A stretch of 64,000 nt of DNA from DATFVJ01 sp963851085 (GTDB lineage Bacteria > Actinomycetota > Actinomycetes > Streptosporangiales > Streptosporangiaceae), in the NCBI GenBank assembly GCA_963851085.1, contig CAWKNX010000022.1, positions 1-64,000 on the forward strand, in the 5' to 3' direction. A program made the position numbers and the translations under genes. The notes beneath the pieces were generated by a model. The model had not been told where the DNA came from, made no database searches, and saw only the letters and a list, made by a program, of their open reading frames with translations. Below are positions 19,443-28,409 of this stretch, one piece after another. Position 1 is the first letter of the stretch. Each line of letters begins with the position of its first letter.

Positions 19443-20243
19443 ATGGAGTTCGAGCATTCCTTCATGATCCCGGTGCCGCCGGACCAGGCCTGGGACGTGC
19501 TGCTGGACGTCGAGCGGGTGGCGCCCTGCATGCCTGGCGCCAGCGTCGACACCTTCGATGGCGACGAGATCACCGGGCATGTCCGGGTCAAGGTTGGCCC
19601 GATCACGATGACCTACGCGGGTCACGCCCGGTTCGTGGACCGCGACCCTGTCGCGCACACGGCCACCCTGGAGGCGTCCGGTAAGGAATCGCGCGGCACT
19701 GGGACCGCGTCGGCGACGGTGCACGCCGCGCTTTACAGCGAGAATGGGCAGGCCGGGCAGGCCGAGCAGGCCGAGCAGACCCGGGTCACCATGAGCACGA
19801 CGCTGAACGTGACGGGCCGGCCCGCCCAGATGGGCCGTGGCGTGCTCGCTGACGTGAGCGGCAAGCTCGTCGAGCGGTTCGCGGTCAACCTCGCCGAGCG
19901 GCTTTCCGCGCATACCGCCAAGGACAAGGGGCCGGACGGCGCCGCAGCGGCCGACACCGCGCCCGCTGAGGGCCCAACTGAGGGCCCAACTGAGGGCACT
20001 GCCGAGGGCGGCGCCGGTGACGTGCGCGCTCCTGCGGCCACTGCTTCCCCCGCCGGGTCAGGCACGGCAGCACCGTCTGGTGCCGCACCCGCGCGTAAGC
20101 AGGAAGACGAAACGCTCAACCTGCTCGGCGTCGCCGCGGGACCGGTGATGAGGCGGCTCATCCCGGCCGTCGGCGCCCTCATCGGGGCCATCGTCATCGG
20201 CTTCCTGGCCCGGCTGCGCAGGAAGCGCAAGAAGGCGTCGTAA
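19443..20243 (+). CDS. coxG: CoxG-type SRPBCC protein with C-terminal membrane anchor
   Basis: Residues 1-150 form an SRPBCC fold beginning F-E-H-S-F-M-I-P-V-P-P-D-Q-A-W with L-L-D-V-E-R-V-A-P-C-M-P-G-A, the CoxG signature. A linker of about 75 residues rich in Ala, Gly, Thr and Pro follows, holding three G-P-T-E copies. The tail is a hydrophobic helix (about 237-255) followed by R-R-K-R-K-K. CoxG is proposed to anchor CO dehydrogenase at the membrane or carry a quinone to it. It lies 70 bases after coxM, with a GC-rich hairpin between, and its reading frame is intact. Confidence 0.9.
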   Translation: MEFEHSFMIPVPPDQAWDVLLDVERVAPCMPGASVDTFDGDEITGHVRVKVGPITMTYAGHARFVDRDPVAHTATLEASGKESRGTGTASATVHAALYSENGQAGQAEQAEQTRVTMSTTLNVTGRPAQMGRGVLADVSGKLVERFAVNLAERLSAHTAKDKGPDGAAAADTAPAEGPTEGPTEGTAEGGAGDVRAPAATASPAGSGTAAPSGAAPARKQEDETLNLLGVAAGPVMRRLIPAVGALIGAIVIGFLARLRRKRKKAS

Positions 20244-20253
20244 CGTCCCTGCC

Positions 20254-20293
20254 GACGCTGTGGATGGCGCGGGCCCGCGCCATCCACAGCGTC
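20254..20293. terminator. Bidirectional terminator, perfect 40-bp palindrome
   Basis: Two 20-bp arms beginning GACGCTGTGGATGGCG are exactly inverted with no loop bases. The palindrome sits between the convergent coxG and VOC genes and can act on both strands, although no U run follows. Confidence 0.8.
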
Positions 20294-20317
20294 AGCGGCC
20301 CGCGCTATCGCCACTCG

Positions 20318-21091
20318 TCAGGAGGGCCCGGCGAGCTGGATCACGCTGAAGAACGCGCCCTGTGGGTCACTGAGCCCGGCAAAGCGGCCGATGGGGATGT
20401 CCATCGCCGGTGTCACGACCGTCGCACCCAGCGCGGTTGCCGTGGCGACGGTGCCGTCACAGTCGGCAACCGCGAAGTACACGCCCCAGTAGGAGGGCAT
20501 GTCGGCCGGCATCGTGTCGCTGATCGGGAACATCCCGGCGATCGGCTCGCCGCCCACCTTGAACTCGGTGTACTCCATGGGGCCCATCGGCTCGGTGCTC
20601 GGCTCCCATTCGAGCGCGGCGGCGTAGAACGCCTTCGCGCCCTCGGGGTCGCGAGCGGCAAGCTCGCTCCAGCAGTACGCGCCCGGCTCGTTGACAAGCT
20701 CCGCGCCGGTGTGCAGGGCGGGCTGCCAGATGCCGAGCACCGTGCCCGCCGGGTCGGCGAAAATGGCCATCCGCCCCTGTTCCATCACGTCCATGGGCGG
20801 CACGATGAGGGTGCCCCCCGCGTCGGCGACCCTCTTGGCCGTGCCATCGGCGTCGCTCTCGTTGACGTACGTCATCCATGCGGGCGGCTGGTCCGGTGAC
20901 ATTACCGGGCCCATCCCCGCGACATTCTTGCCCCGCAGCGTGAGCAACGTGTATCCCCCGGCCTCCGCCACCGGGGCCTGCGCCTCCCACCCGAACAGCG
21001 CCGTGTAGAACGCCTTGGACGCTTCCACGTCGGTGCTGGACAGGTCGATCCACGACGGCACACCGTCGCTGTACGCACTCATCTCTGGCAT
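20318..21091 (-). CDS. Two-domain VOC (glyoxalase/bleomycin-resistance) protein
   Basis: The 257-residue protein has two tandem vicinal-oxygen-chelate domains: first with W-I-D-L-S-S-T-D-V-E-A-S-K-A-F-Y and G-T-V-L-G-I-W-Q-P, second with Y-C-W-S-E-L-A-A-R-D-P-E-G-A-K-A-F-Y-A-A and the ending G-A-F-F-S-V-I-Q-L. Relatives in actinomycetes are annotated as hydrolases or antibiotic-binding proteins, but none of that can be tested here. It is a single gene, convergent with coxG and separated from the EamA gene by about 270 bases. Confidence 0.88.
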   Translation of the reverse strand: MPEMSAYSDGVPSWIDLSSTDVEASKAFYTALFGWEAQAPVAEAGGYTLLTLRGKNVAGMGPVMSPDQPPAWMTYVNESDADGTAKRVADAGGTLIVPPMDVMEQGRMAIFADPAGTVLGIWQPALHTGAELVNEPGAYCWSELAARDPEGAKAFYAAALEWEPSTEPMGPMEYTEFKVGGEPIAGMFPISDTMPADMPSYWGVYFAVADCDGTVATATALGATVVTPAMDIPIGRFAGLSDPQGAFFSVIQLAGPS

Positions 21092-21365
21092 CTGCTCGTC
21101 CTTCTTTCGGCTTCATGCAGGGCGATGATTGGGTGCGACCACCGTCGGTGCGCACACGGCCCACCTGGTGCATTCCGGCCGGATGCGTGGGCCAGATGCC
21201 CCCGGGACCGTCACAACGGCGACCGCGCCCGGCATCTCCCCGCAGGGCAGTACGGACATTATGTGCCCTGCCGCGCCCTGACTGCCCGCAGAAGCGGCGG
21301 CCTGACGGTACACAATTCAGTCCTAACCGCGGCCGCGGGCGGGAAACCGCGATCGTGCCCGCTCC

Positions 21366-22232
21366 TCACGCCGTGACCAGGACGATGCCGAGCGCGGCCA
21401 GCACGAGGCCGGCCTGCTGCACGCCGCGCATCCGCTCCCCGAGCACGACCCGGGCCAGCAGGACGGTCATGGCCGGATACAGCGACGTGATGACCACAGC
21501 CAGGCTGAACAGGCCCTGCCGGATGGCGAGCACGTAGAACACATTGGCCACGGCGTCAAAGACTCCCGAGCCGAGCGCCATCAGCGTCGCCACCCGATCC
21601 CGCCGCCACCGCATCATCGCGGCCCGCGTCGCCACCGCCGCCAGGAGTACGACCAGGGTCCCTGCGCCGCGGGACGCGACAAGCGGCCACAGGCCGCCCC
21701 AGCCGGCGCCCGCGTGCGCGGCTTCGCGCACGAGCACGAAGAACAGCCCGAACCCGGCCCCGGCGGCGATGCCGTACAGCAGACCCCGCCGCGCGGGCCG
21801 CGGACCTGGCCCCCGCGTGCCATCCGCAGGATCCATGCTGACCAGCACGATCGCGGCGAGACACGCCGCCGCGCCGCCAAGGACGGGAAGGCCAGGGCGC
21901 TCACCGGCCTGGAGCGCGACACCCACCGGCAGGAGCGTCGCCACCAGCGCGGAAACCGGCGCCACCACGCTCATCGGGCCCGCCGCCAGACCCGCGTAGA
22001 ACGCGATCAGGCCGAGACCGCCAGCGATGCCGCCCGCAGCGCCCCAGGCGAGCGCCACCGCCGTGGGGCCGCCCCCTCCGGCCAGCAGCGCCGCCACGAT
22101 CATCAAGGCAGTCCCGGCCGGCGCGCTCACCGCAAGCAGCGCGAGCACCTGCACACGCCTCGATCCGGCGCCGCCGAGGAAGTCGGCGGTCCCGTACAAG
22201 AGGGCGGAGACGAGTGCCAAGATCGTGACCAT
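21366..22232 (-). CDS. EamA-family (DMT superfamily) transporter
   Basis: Ten hydrophobic segments in 288 residues, arranged as two EamA repeats (for example V-T-I-L-A-L-V-S-A-L-L-Y-G-T-A-D-F at the start and L-Y-P-A-M-T-V-L-L-A-R-V-V-L-G-E in the last repeat, the latter a typical DMT motif). The start was set at the ATG before the first helix, with GGAGG nine to ten bases before it; a longer open frame upstream crosses the promoter and is rejected. Substrate is unknown; members export metabolites or amino acids. It diverges from the XRE-cupin regulator, which probably controls it. Confidence 0.88.
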   Translation of the reverse strand: MVTILALVSALLYGTADFLGGAGSRRVQVLALLAVSAPAGTALMIVAALLAGGGGPTAVALAWGAAGGIAGGLGLIAFYAGLAAGPMSVVAPVSALVATLLPVGVALQAGERPGLPVLGGAAACLAAIVLVSMDPADGTRGPGPRPARRGLLYGIAAGAGFGLFFVLVREAAHAGAGWGGLWPLVASRGAGTLVVLLAAVATRAAMMRWRRDRVATLMALGSGVFDAVANVFYVLAIRQGLFSLAVVITSLYPAMTVLLARVVLGERMRGVQQAGLVLAALGIVLVTA

Positions 22233-22288
22233 GCAGCACCACCTCCTCGGCGCGCCTGGTGGCAGGCAGGACGTCGTTAACTTGCCAC

Positions 22289-22326
22289 GGTCGGTATAAT
22301 GGTATACGTAGTGCATTATAATGACC
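22289..22326. promoter_or_regulatory. Palindromic operator between transporter and regulator
   Basis: The inverted repeat is GGTCNNTATAATG-N12-CATTATANNGACC (38 bp), AT-rich in an otherwise GC-rich region. The arms contain the -10 element of the leftward promoter, so a bound dimer would block transcription. The most likely binder is the adjacent XRE-cupin protein. Confidence 0.7.
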
Positions 22327-22343
22327 GAAACGACCCGGTGGAA
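22315..22343 (-). promoter_or_regulatory. Sigma-70-type promoter for the EamA gene
   Basis: On the minus strand TTCCAC is followed after 17 bases by a perfect TATAAT, ending about 80 bases before the transporter ATG. The -10 box is inside the palindromic operator, which supports repression by the neighbouring regulator. Confidence 0.6.
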
Positions 22344-22379
22344 CTCGATATTCCAGGACTCGATCGGGGGGGCCGCGCG

Positions 22380-22955
22380 ATGGCTGGTCAGGAGACCGTA
22401 GCGGGTGCGGTCGCCCGCACCGTCCGGGCACTGCGCGTCGGCCATGGCTGGTCACTCGACAAGCTCGCCGCAAGGTCCGGTGTGAGCAAGGGCGTGCTTG
22501 TCGCGCTCGAGCAGGGCAAATCCAACCCGAACCTGTCCACCCTGGTGCGGCTCAGCGACACGTTCGGGGTGCCGGTCACCCGCCTGTTCGAGGCCGCCGG
22601 TCACCAGCGCGTCCGGGTGACGGCACGCGCGGCGGTCCTGTGGCGCGGCCCAGCCGGGGGCACGGGCACGCTGATCGCCGCGACCGACCCGCCGTGGGCC
22701 GCGGAACTGTGGCACTGGGAACTGCGGCAGGGCGAGGCCTACAGCGGGACGGAGCACCCGCCAGGCACCAGGGAGCTCATGTCCGTCGAAGAGGGCACGC
22801 TCATCCTCACGGTGGCCGGCGAGCGGCACGACGTCGCGGCGGGGCAGTCCGTGCAGTTCCCAGGCGACTGCGCGCATACGTACGCCAACGAACATCCGCA
22901 GCGGCTGCGCATGACGATGATCGTCGTTGTACCGCCATCCGATTACCGGGCGTGA
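22380..22955 (+). CDS. XRE-cupin transcriptional regulator
   Basis: The 191-residue protein joins an N-terminal helix-turn-helix of the XRE/Cro type (L-D-K-L-A-A-R-S-G-V-S-K-G-V-L-V-A-L-E-Q, residues about 25-45) to a C-terminal cupin barrel (residues about 105-185, with E-H-P-P-G-T and a D-C-A-H-T-Y-A-N end). Such proteins bind small ligands in the cupin and regulate a neighbouring transporter or enzyme. The ATG chosen follows a G-rich stretch; an upstream in-frame ATG lies inside the operator and is unlikely. Confidence 0.88.
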   Translation: MAGQETVAGAVARTVRALRVGHGWSLDKLAARSGVSKGVLVALEQGKSNPNLSTLVRLSDTFGVPVTRLFEAAGHQRVRVTARAAVLWRGPAGGTGTLIAATDPPWAAELWHWELRQGEAYSGTEHPPGTRELMSVEEGTLILTVAGERHDVAAGQSVQFPGDCAHTYANEHPQRLRMTMIVVVPPSDYRA

Positions 22956-23162
22956 TTCCTGTTCGAAGGCACATCCATGTCACGTTGAATGTCATCCCAT
23001 TAACCGTGATTGGGTCGTGATGCGGTAATTGTGTACAGCCCGAGAAGAGGGTCGGTAGCGTGCTCAGTTGGTGTCATGTCGGTGATCGTTCCCATCCGCC
23101 GGCATCTGTCGCAGTCTCAGGCGGTCGGGGAGTCCCGATTGCCCTCACCAACGAGGGAACCC

Positions 23163-26100
23163 ATGCGCATGATCCACTTCCGGGCGCACCTTGCCGCTGC
23201 CGCGCCGCGGGCCCGGTTAACGCGGAAGCTGCTCGCCGTCGCCGCCGCCGCATCGTCCGCCGCCTACGTGGCGCTCGTGCCGTCCACGGCGGCCCTGGCC
23301 AACGTGGCCGCGCAGGAATCTGCGGCCCTGCCGCTCACAAGCGCCCAGGCCACCGCGCTCTCCCAGAACGTCACCAAACACCTCATCGTGCTGATGAAGA
23401 ACCAGCCCGCGGTGGCTCCCGCCGGGACGTCGGCCGCCGCGATGCGCTCGAGCGCGATCGGCACGTCGCAGGCGCCGTTCATGCACGAGCTTTCCCTGGT
23501 GCACGCGGCACACGTGCGCAGCTACCGGCTGGTCAACGCGTTCGCCGCCACGGTGTCAGCGGGTGAGGAAGCGCGCCTCGCGGCTAACCCCGCGGTGGCC
23601 ACGGTCCTCCCGGACGGCCTCATCAGGGGCCCGGCGGCGACGCCCGCTCGAGCGGCATCGGCCGCTGCCGCGTCGCTCAACAACATCCCGGGCGCGTGCC
23701 CGCAGCCAAATGGCAAGCCGCTGCTCGAGCCCGAGGCCCTGTCGCTGATGCACGTCGCGTCGGACAACCCGGCGGCGAAGACCGCGCAATCGCTCGGCTA
23801 CACGGGCAAGGGCGTCAAGGTTGCCTACATCGCGGACGGCGTCGACACGAACAACCCGGACCTGAAGAGCGCCTTCGTCGACTATCAGGACTTCAGCGGC
23901 GACGGGCCGAACGCGCCGACCTCCGGTGACGAGGCCTTCCTCGACGCCACGTCGATCGCGGCGCAGGGCTCGCAGGTCTACAACGTCCAGAACTTCGGCC
24001 CGCAAGCGCTGCCCAAGCCGTGCAACATCCGCATCGTGGGTGTCGCGCCGGGTGTCGGGCTGGTCGGGCTCAAGGTCTTCGCCGAGAACAGCCTCACCAC
24101 GACGTCCAACTTCCTGCAGGCCATCAGCTACGCCGTGCTGACCGATCACGTCAACGTCCTCAACGAGTCGTTCGGCAGCAACCCGTTCCCCGACACTACC
24201 TCGCAGGACGCGGTCAAGCAGTTCAACGACGCAGCGGTCACGGCAGGCACCACGGTCAGCGTGTCAAGCGGCGATGCAGGCACGACGAGCACCATCGGAT
24301 CACCTTCCACCGACCCGAAGGTGCTGTCGGTCGGGGGCTCCACCGACTTCCGCTGGTACGCGCAGACCGACTACGGCGCGGCACGCCAGTTCGCCACGAA
24401 GGGCTGGCTGAACGACAACATCACCTCGCTGAGCTCGGGCGGCTTCACGCAGAACGCCCGCACCGTCGACCTGGTGGCCCCCGGCGACAGCAGCTTCGCC
24501 GTCTGCACCGCCAACCTGGCGGTCTACGCGGGCTGCACCGATTTCAACAACAAGGCGTCCAACGTGGAGCGCTCGGGCGGCACCAGCCAGTCGTCGCCGC
24601 TGACCGCCGGCACGGCCGCACTGGTGATCCAGGCCTACCGGCTCGGGCACGGTGGCGCGACGCCGAGCCCCGCGCTGGTCAAGCGGATACTCACCAGCTC
24701 CGCCGACGACCTCAGCTCGCCCGCCTACGAGCAGGGTGCGGGCCTGGTGAACGCCTACCGTGCGGTCCTGCTCGCGCGGTCCATCCGCCCGGCACACGGG
24801 TCGGCCGCCTCGCCCCTGCTGATCAGCCAGGGCCAGCTCAGCGCGACCGCGTCGGCCGGAGCCTTGCGGAACCTGTCGTTCTCGGTCACGAACGAAAGCT
24901 CGTCCAAGCGGACCGTCCGGCTGCACGGCCGCGGCTTTGGGCCGACCAGGAACACGCAGACCGGCAGCGTGACGCTCAGCAACACCGCGAGCAAGCATTT
25001 CTCCGACTGGTTCGGCGAGCCGAACAACTACGGCACGCTGCACTTCCGGGTGCCCCGCGGCGCTGACAGGCTCGACGCCTCGATCGCCTACCCGGGTGAT
25101 CCGAACGCGACCCTGAACGCGAGGGTCCGGCTGATCCTCATCGACCCGAAGGGCCGCTATGCGGCTCATTCGCTGCCGCAGGGCATCGGCAACTTCGGGC
25201 ATGTCGACGTCCGTTTCCCGGCGGCGGGCAGGTGGACGGCGATCATCTTCAGCATCGAGTCAAGCGCGGGCGGCACCGTCGGCAAGGTGCGGTTCGAGGC
25301 CACCACGTCACAGTTCACCGGCTTCGGCTCGGTAAGCCCGTCCGTGCTTCACCTGGCGCCCGGTCAGACCGGTCAGGTGCGGCTGCGGGTGCGGACGCCG
25401 TCGTCCCCGGGCGACGAGAGCGGCGCCGTGGTGCTGAACGAGGGCGGCGCGGGTAACTCGTCGGTGGCGGTCGTGCTTCGCAGTCTGGTGAACGCGTCCC
25501 GCGGCGGGGCGTTCAGCGGCGTCCTCACCGGTGGCAACGGTCGGCAGGGCAACACCGGCCAGACGAACTACTACCAGTCCAACGTGCCGAGCGGCCGCCA
25601 CAGCCTGGCCGCTGACATATCGCTGACCACGAACAAGACCGACACCGTAGTCGCCTACTTCATCAACCCGCAGAACCAGACGGTGGGCTACGGCACGAAC
25701 TACCTGACCACCTCACCCACCACAGCGGTCCCGACACTGCGGACGAGCCTCTACACGCTCAACCCGAGACCGGGCCGCTGGACGCTGATCATCGATTTCG
25801 CCGGCGCGATCGCGGGTAACGTGCTGTCACAGCCGTTCCATGGCAGGGTCAGATTCAACACGGTCAACGTGCACGCGAAGAACCTGCCGCACAGCGCCAA
25901 GACGGTGCTGAAGGCGGGCGTGCACGTCACCGTGCCTGTCACGATCAAGAACACCGGCACGGCGCCGGAGAGCTTCTTCGTGGACGGCAGGCTCACGTCC
26001 ACCGCGACGCTGAGCCTGGCGCCGCTCACGTCCGGCGCCGCCACGCTGCCGCCAACGACCAGCGTTCCCCAGTGGCTGGTCCCGACGCAGACGGACGCCG

Positions 26101-26576
26101 TCCACGTGACAGCGAGCGCCACCCTGCCCGCACAGTTCGACTATGGCATCGTCGAGGGCGACCCCGACCTGGAGAGCAGCACGCCGCCCAGCCTCAACCC
26201 GGCGGGGAGCTTCAGCGCCAATCCAGTCACGGCTGGCCTCTGGTTCGCGATCCCGTCCGAGTTCGGGCCGTATCCAGGCGCCGCGCCGGCCGGCTCCATC
26301 AACATGGCCATGACGGCGCACGCACGCCAGTTCGACGGGGCTCTCACGTCAGCGCCCGGTGACTTCTGGCAGGCCTCGGTCAACCCGAGCGCACCGTTCG
26401 GCCTGTTCATCATCAACCCGGGGCAGACGCGGACGATCAAGGTGACGATCACGCCGTCCGGCGCGAAGGGCACCGTGGTCCGCGGAACGCTGTTCGTTGA
26501 CGACTTCGTCAACAGCCCGTTCTTCCTGTCCGGCGATGAACTCGCCGGGCTTCCCTACACCTACAAGATCGGATAA
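23163..26576 (+). CDS. Secreted S8-like serine protease, altered catalytic His position
   Basis: A 1137-residue exported protein. Residues 1-47 form a signal peptide (R-L-T-R-K, hydrophobic core, A-L-A-N). A prodomain-like region (to about 180) has K-H-L-I-V-L-M-K and A-F-A-A-T-V-S-A-G-E. The S8 core follows: catalytic Asp225 in Y-I-A-D-G-V-D, Ser475 in G-G-T-S-Q-S-S-P. Where subtilases have H-G-T-x-V-A, this one reads D-A-T-S-I-A-A-Q-G (Asp261), so the usual His is absent at that position. Residues 500-1137 look like tandem beta-sandwich domains. Start chosen by the GAGGGAA ribosome site. A strong terminator follows. Confidence 0.85.
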   Translation: MRMIHFRAHLAAAAPRARLTRKLLAVAAAASSAAYVALVPSTAALANVAAQESAALPLTSAQATALSQNVTKHLIVLMKNQPAVAPAGTSAAAMRSSAIGTSQAPFMHELSLVHAAHVRSYRLVNAFAATVSAGEEARLAANPAVATVLPDGLIRGPAATPARAASAAAASLNNIPGACPQPNGKPLLEPEALSLMHVASDNPAAKTAQSLGYTGKGVKVAYIADGVDTNNPDLKSAFVDYQDFSGDGPNAPTSGDEAFLDATSIAAQGSQVYNVQNFGPQALPKPCNIRIVGVAPGVGLVGLKVFAENSLTTTSNFLQAISYAVLTDHVNVLNESFGSNPFPDTTSQDAVKQFNDAAVTAGTTVSVSSGDAGTTSTIGSPSTDPKVLSVGGSTDFRWYAQTDYGAARQFATKGWLNDNITSLSSGGFTQNARTVDLVAPGDSSFAVCTANLAVYAGCTDFNNKASNVERSGGTSQSSPLTAGTAALVIQAYRLGHGGATPSPALVKRILTSSADDLSSPAYEQGAGLVNAYRAVLLARSIRPAHGSAASPLLISQGQLSATASAGALRNLSFSVTNESSSKRTVRLHGRGFGPTRNTQTGSVTLSNTASKHFSDWFGEPNNYGTLHFRVPRGADRLDASIAYPGDPNATLNARVRLILIDPKGRYAAHSLPQGIGNFGHVDVRFPAAGRWTAIIFSIESSAGGTVGKVRFEATTSQFTGFGSVSPSVLHLAPGQTGQVRLRVRTPSSPGDESGAVVLNEGGAGNSSVAVVLRSLVNASRGGAFSGVLTGGNGRQGNTGQTNYYQSNVPSGRHSLAADISLTTNKTDTVVAYFINPQNQTVGYGTNYLTTSPTTAVPTLRTSLYTLNPRPGRWTLIIDFAGAIAGNVLSQPFHGRVRFNTVNVHAKNLPHSAKTVLKAGVHVTVPVTIKNTGTAPESFFVDGRLTSTATLSLAPLTSGAATLPPTTSVPQWLVPTQTDAVHVTASATLPAQFDYGIVEGDPDLESSTPPSLNPAGSFSANPVTAGLWFAIPSEFGPYPGAAPAGSINMAMTAHARQFDGALTSAPGDFWQASVNPSAPFGLFIINPGQTRTIKVTITPSGAKGTVVRGTLFVDDFVNSPFFLSGDELAGLPYTYKIG

Positions 26577-26594
26577 CCAGGGCGAATGCCTACG

Positions 26595-26623
26595 AAGGGG
26601 ACCGGCCTGCGGCCGGTCCCCTT
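26595..26623. terminator. Strong hairpin terminator between two protease genes
   Basis: A 12-bp perfect stem (AAGGGGACCGGC / GCCGGTCCCCTT) with a 5-base loop lies 19 bases after the S8 stop and is followed by a pyrimidine-rich run. It can serve the convergent S53 gene on the other strand too. Confidence 0.8.
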
Positions 26624-26688
26624 CTTGCTCGCGGCATCTTCTTGCTCGCGGCATCTTCTTGCTCGCGGCATCTTCTTGCTCGCGGCAT
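26621..26688. repeat. Four perfect 17-bp tandem repeats
   Basis: The unit CTTCTTGCTCGCGGCAT is repeated four times without any difference, starting inside the right arm of the terminator hairpin. It is non-coding and has no spacers, so it is a minisatellite and not a CRISPR. The rest of the 357-bp gap, up to the S53 stop, is GC-rich and otherwise empty. Confidence 0.92.
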
Positions 26689-26933
26689 CTCTCCGGACCC
26701 GGCAGCGGCCGGCGCGGGCGGGCGCACGGTCGCCGTGCCGTTGGGACCGGAGGCTCGCGGCCGCGCCAGTGCTGCGCCGCGCGGGAGGGACACGAGGCCC
26801 GCGGCCCGCGCCGGTACCGGCCGGTGCGACGCGGGTGCGGCGCGGCGCCGGGCCGGACAGCGCGGTGGGGCGCACCCGTTGCGGGTGCGCCCCGCCGCTG
26901 CAAGATCGCGCCAGGGGCCGTCCGGCCCCCGGC

Positions 26934-28345
26934 TCAGTGCCCGGCGAGTGCGGCGAGTTCGAATACGAAGCTTGCCGCGTTCACGGTGCCAACGCCCGAA
27001 GCCAGGTCATACCCGCGCACCGCACCGAAGCCGGGAACGGTGTGCAGCTTGCCACCCTGTGTGAACGAGACAGTGTTGTTGCCACGCGTGATGTCGACGA
27101 TGCCGGGAGCGTGCCGCGCCGAAAGGGTGTAGAGCGCCGGGTTGATCGCGCCGAGCCTGTGGTGGCGAGCCACCTGATCCGCCAGCGCCACGATGCCGGC
27201 GAACAGTGGCGTCGCCTCACTTGTGCCGCAGGTCGGGTACCAGCCCACCGGCTGGCCGGCGAAGCTCTGGTAGATGTCGACAGCGCCGTTGCAGGCGCCG
27301 CTCATCGAGATGTCGGGCACGCCGCGGTGGCCGCCAACCACACCCTTCACCCGGTTCTGGTAGCCGGGGCGGGCAAAGATGACCGACTTGCCGCCGCCGC
27401 CGGCCAGCGGGTTCGGGCCGTTGTCGCCGACGATGAACTGGTTGGTGGGAACGTTGTAGGTGTCGTTCCACACGCGGTCCGGCGCGGTGCGGCCGCCGCT
27501 GGCGTTCAGGTACAGCTGAGTACCGCCGACGCCGGTGACCAGCGGGTCGCTGTCCGGCCATGACGTCACCGCGTGCAGGTAGTACGTCGACAGGTTGAAC
27601 TTGACATCCGCGGCGCCGCTGTCGCCGGACGCGGCGAGCACGGTCACGCCCTTCGCGGCGGCGTCGGTGTAGGCACCGCGCAGTTTGAGCAGCGCGGCCT
27701 TGGACGGGAAGGTCTGCTCCGTGGCGCTGAAGCTCTGGCTGATCACGCCGCCGAGGTTGTGGTCGATCACGTACTTCTCGGCCGTGACGATCCGGGGGAA
27801 GCCGACCGTGCCCTCGGTCTCCGAGACCGGGGTCTCCACCAGCAGGATGCTGGCCCGCGGCGCCATCGTGTGGGCCCACTCGACGTCCAGTGTGGTCTCG
27901 CCGGCCCAGCCGACCATGTCGGAATTGTTCGGGTTGTAGGGCGGGACCGGGCCGGCCGCTGAATGACTTTCAGCGATGGCGGCGCGGCAAGATGGAACGT
28001 CTTGTCGAAGACCGCGACGTCATGACCGATCGTCGGGGACCCGAAGGAGTCGACGATGACGATCGTCTGCCCCTTGCCGTTGATCCCCCTGTGCAGCAGT
28101 GGCCCGAGATTGTAGGCACGCCGGACCTGCGTGGGCTCGTAGCACGCGATCTTGTAGTGCTTCTCGCAGAACGCGGTCGTCGGCGGGGCCTTGGACACCC
28201 CCCTGGCATGCACAGCGCCCGGCTGAAGGACAATGGCAGGCGCGGCGTCCGCGGTCGCCGCGGCGCCGTGAATGACTGCGGGGACCGGGACGGCGGCGAT
28301 GCTGAGCGAACTGACCGCCGCCGCCACGAGACGGGAAACGCGCAT
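26934..28345 (-). CDS. Secreted S53 (sedolisin-like) serine protease, one frameshift
   Basis: A signal peptide (M-R-V-S-R-L-V-A-A-A-V-S-S-L-S) opens the protein. The catalytic domain starts early, without the long prodomain of kumamolisins: I-D-V/T-L-D-V-E-W-A-H-T-M-A-P carries the catalytic Glu/Asp pair region, A-S-G-D-S-G-A the oxyanion Asp, and C-G-T-S-E-A-T-P-L-F-A-G the catalytic Ser; the C-terminal G-Y-D-L-A-S-G-V-G-T holds the Ca2+-site region. Near 27955 one base is missing: L-K-V-I-Q continues in another frame as P-A-G-P-V-P-P-Y-N-P-N-N-S-D. Full length is about 470 residues. Secreted acid endopeptidase by family. Confidence 0.85.
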
Positions 28346-28409
28346 GATTACCCCGGGAGTGTCGGTAGGTACGGCGCGCCCTCGCGCCGCCGCCCGACGC
28401 TAGCACCCG

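Noticed and set aside
26621..26688. Possible CRISPR array
   Set aside because: Units are directly adjacent with no spacers; the same holds for the repeats before groEL and at 49208-49307.
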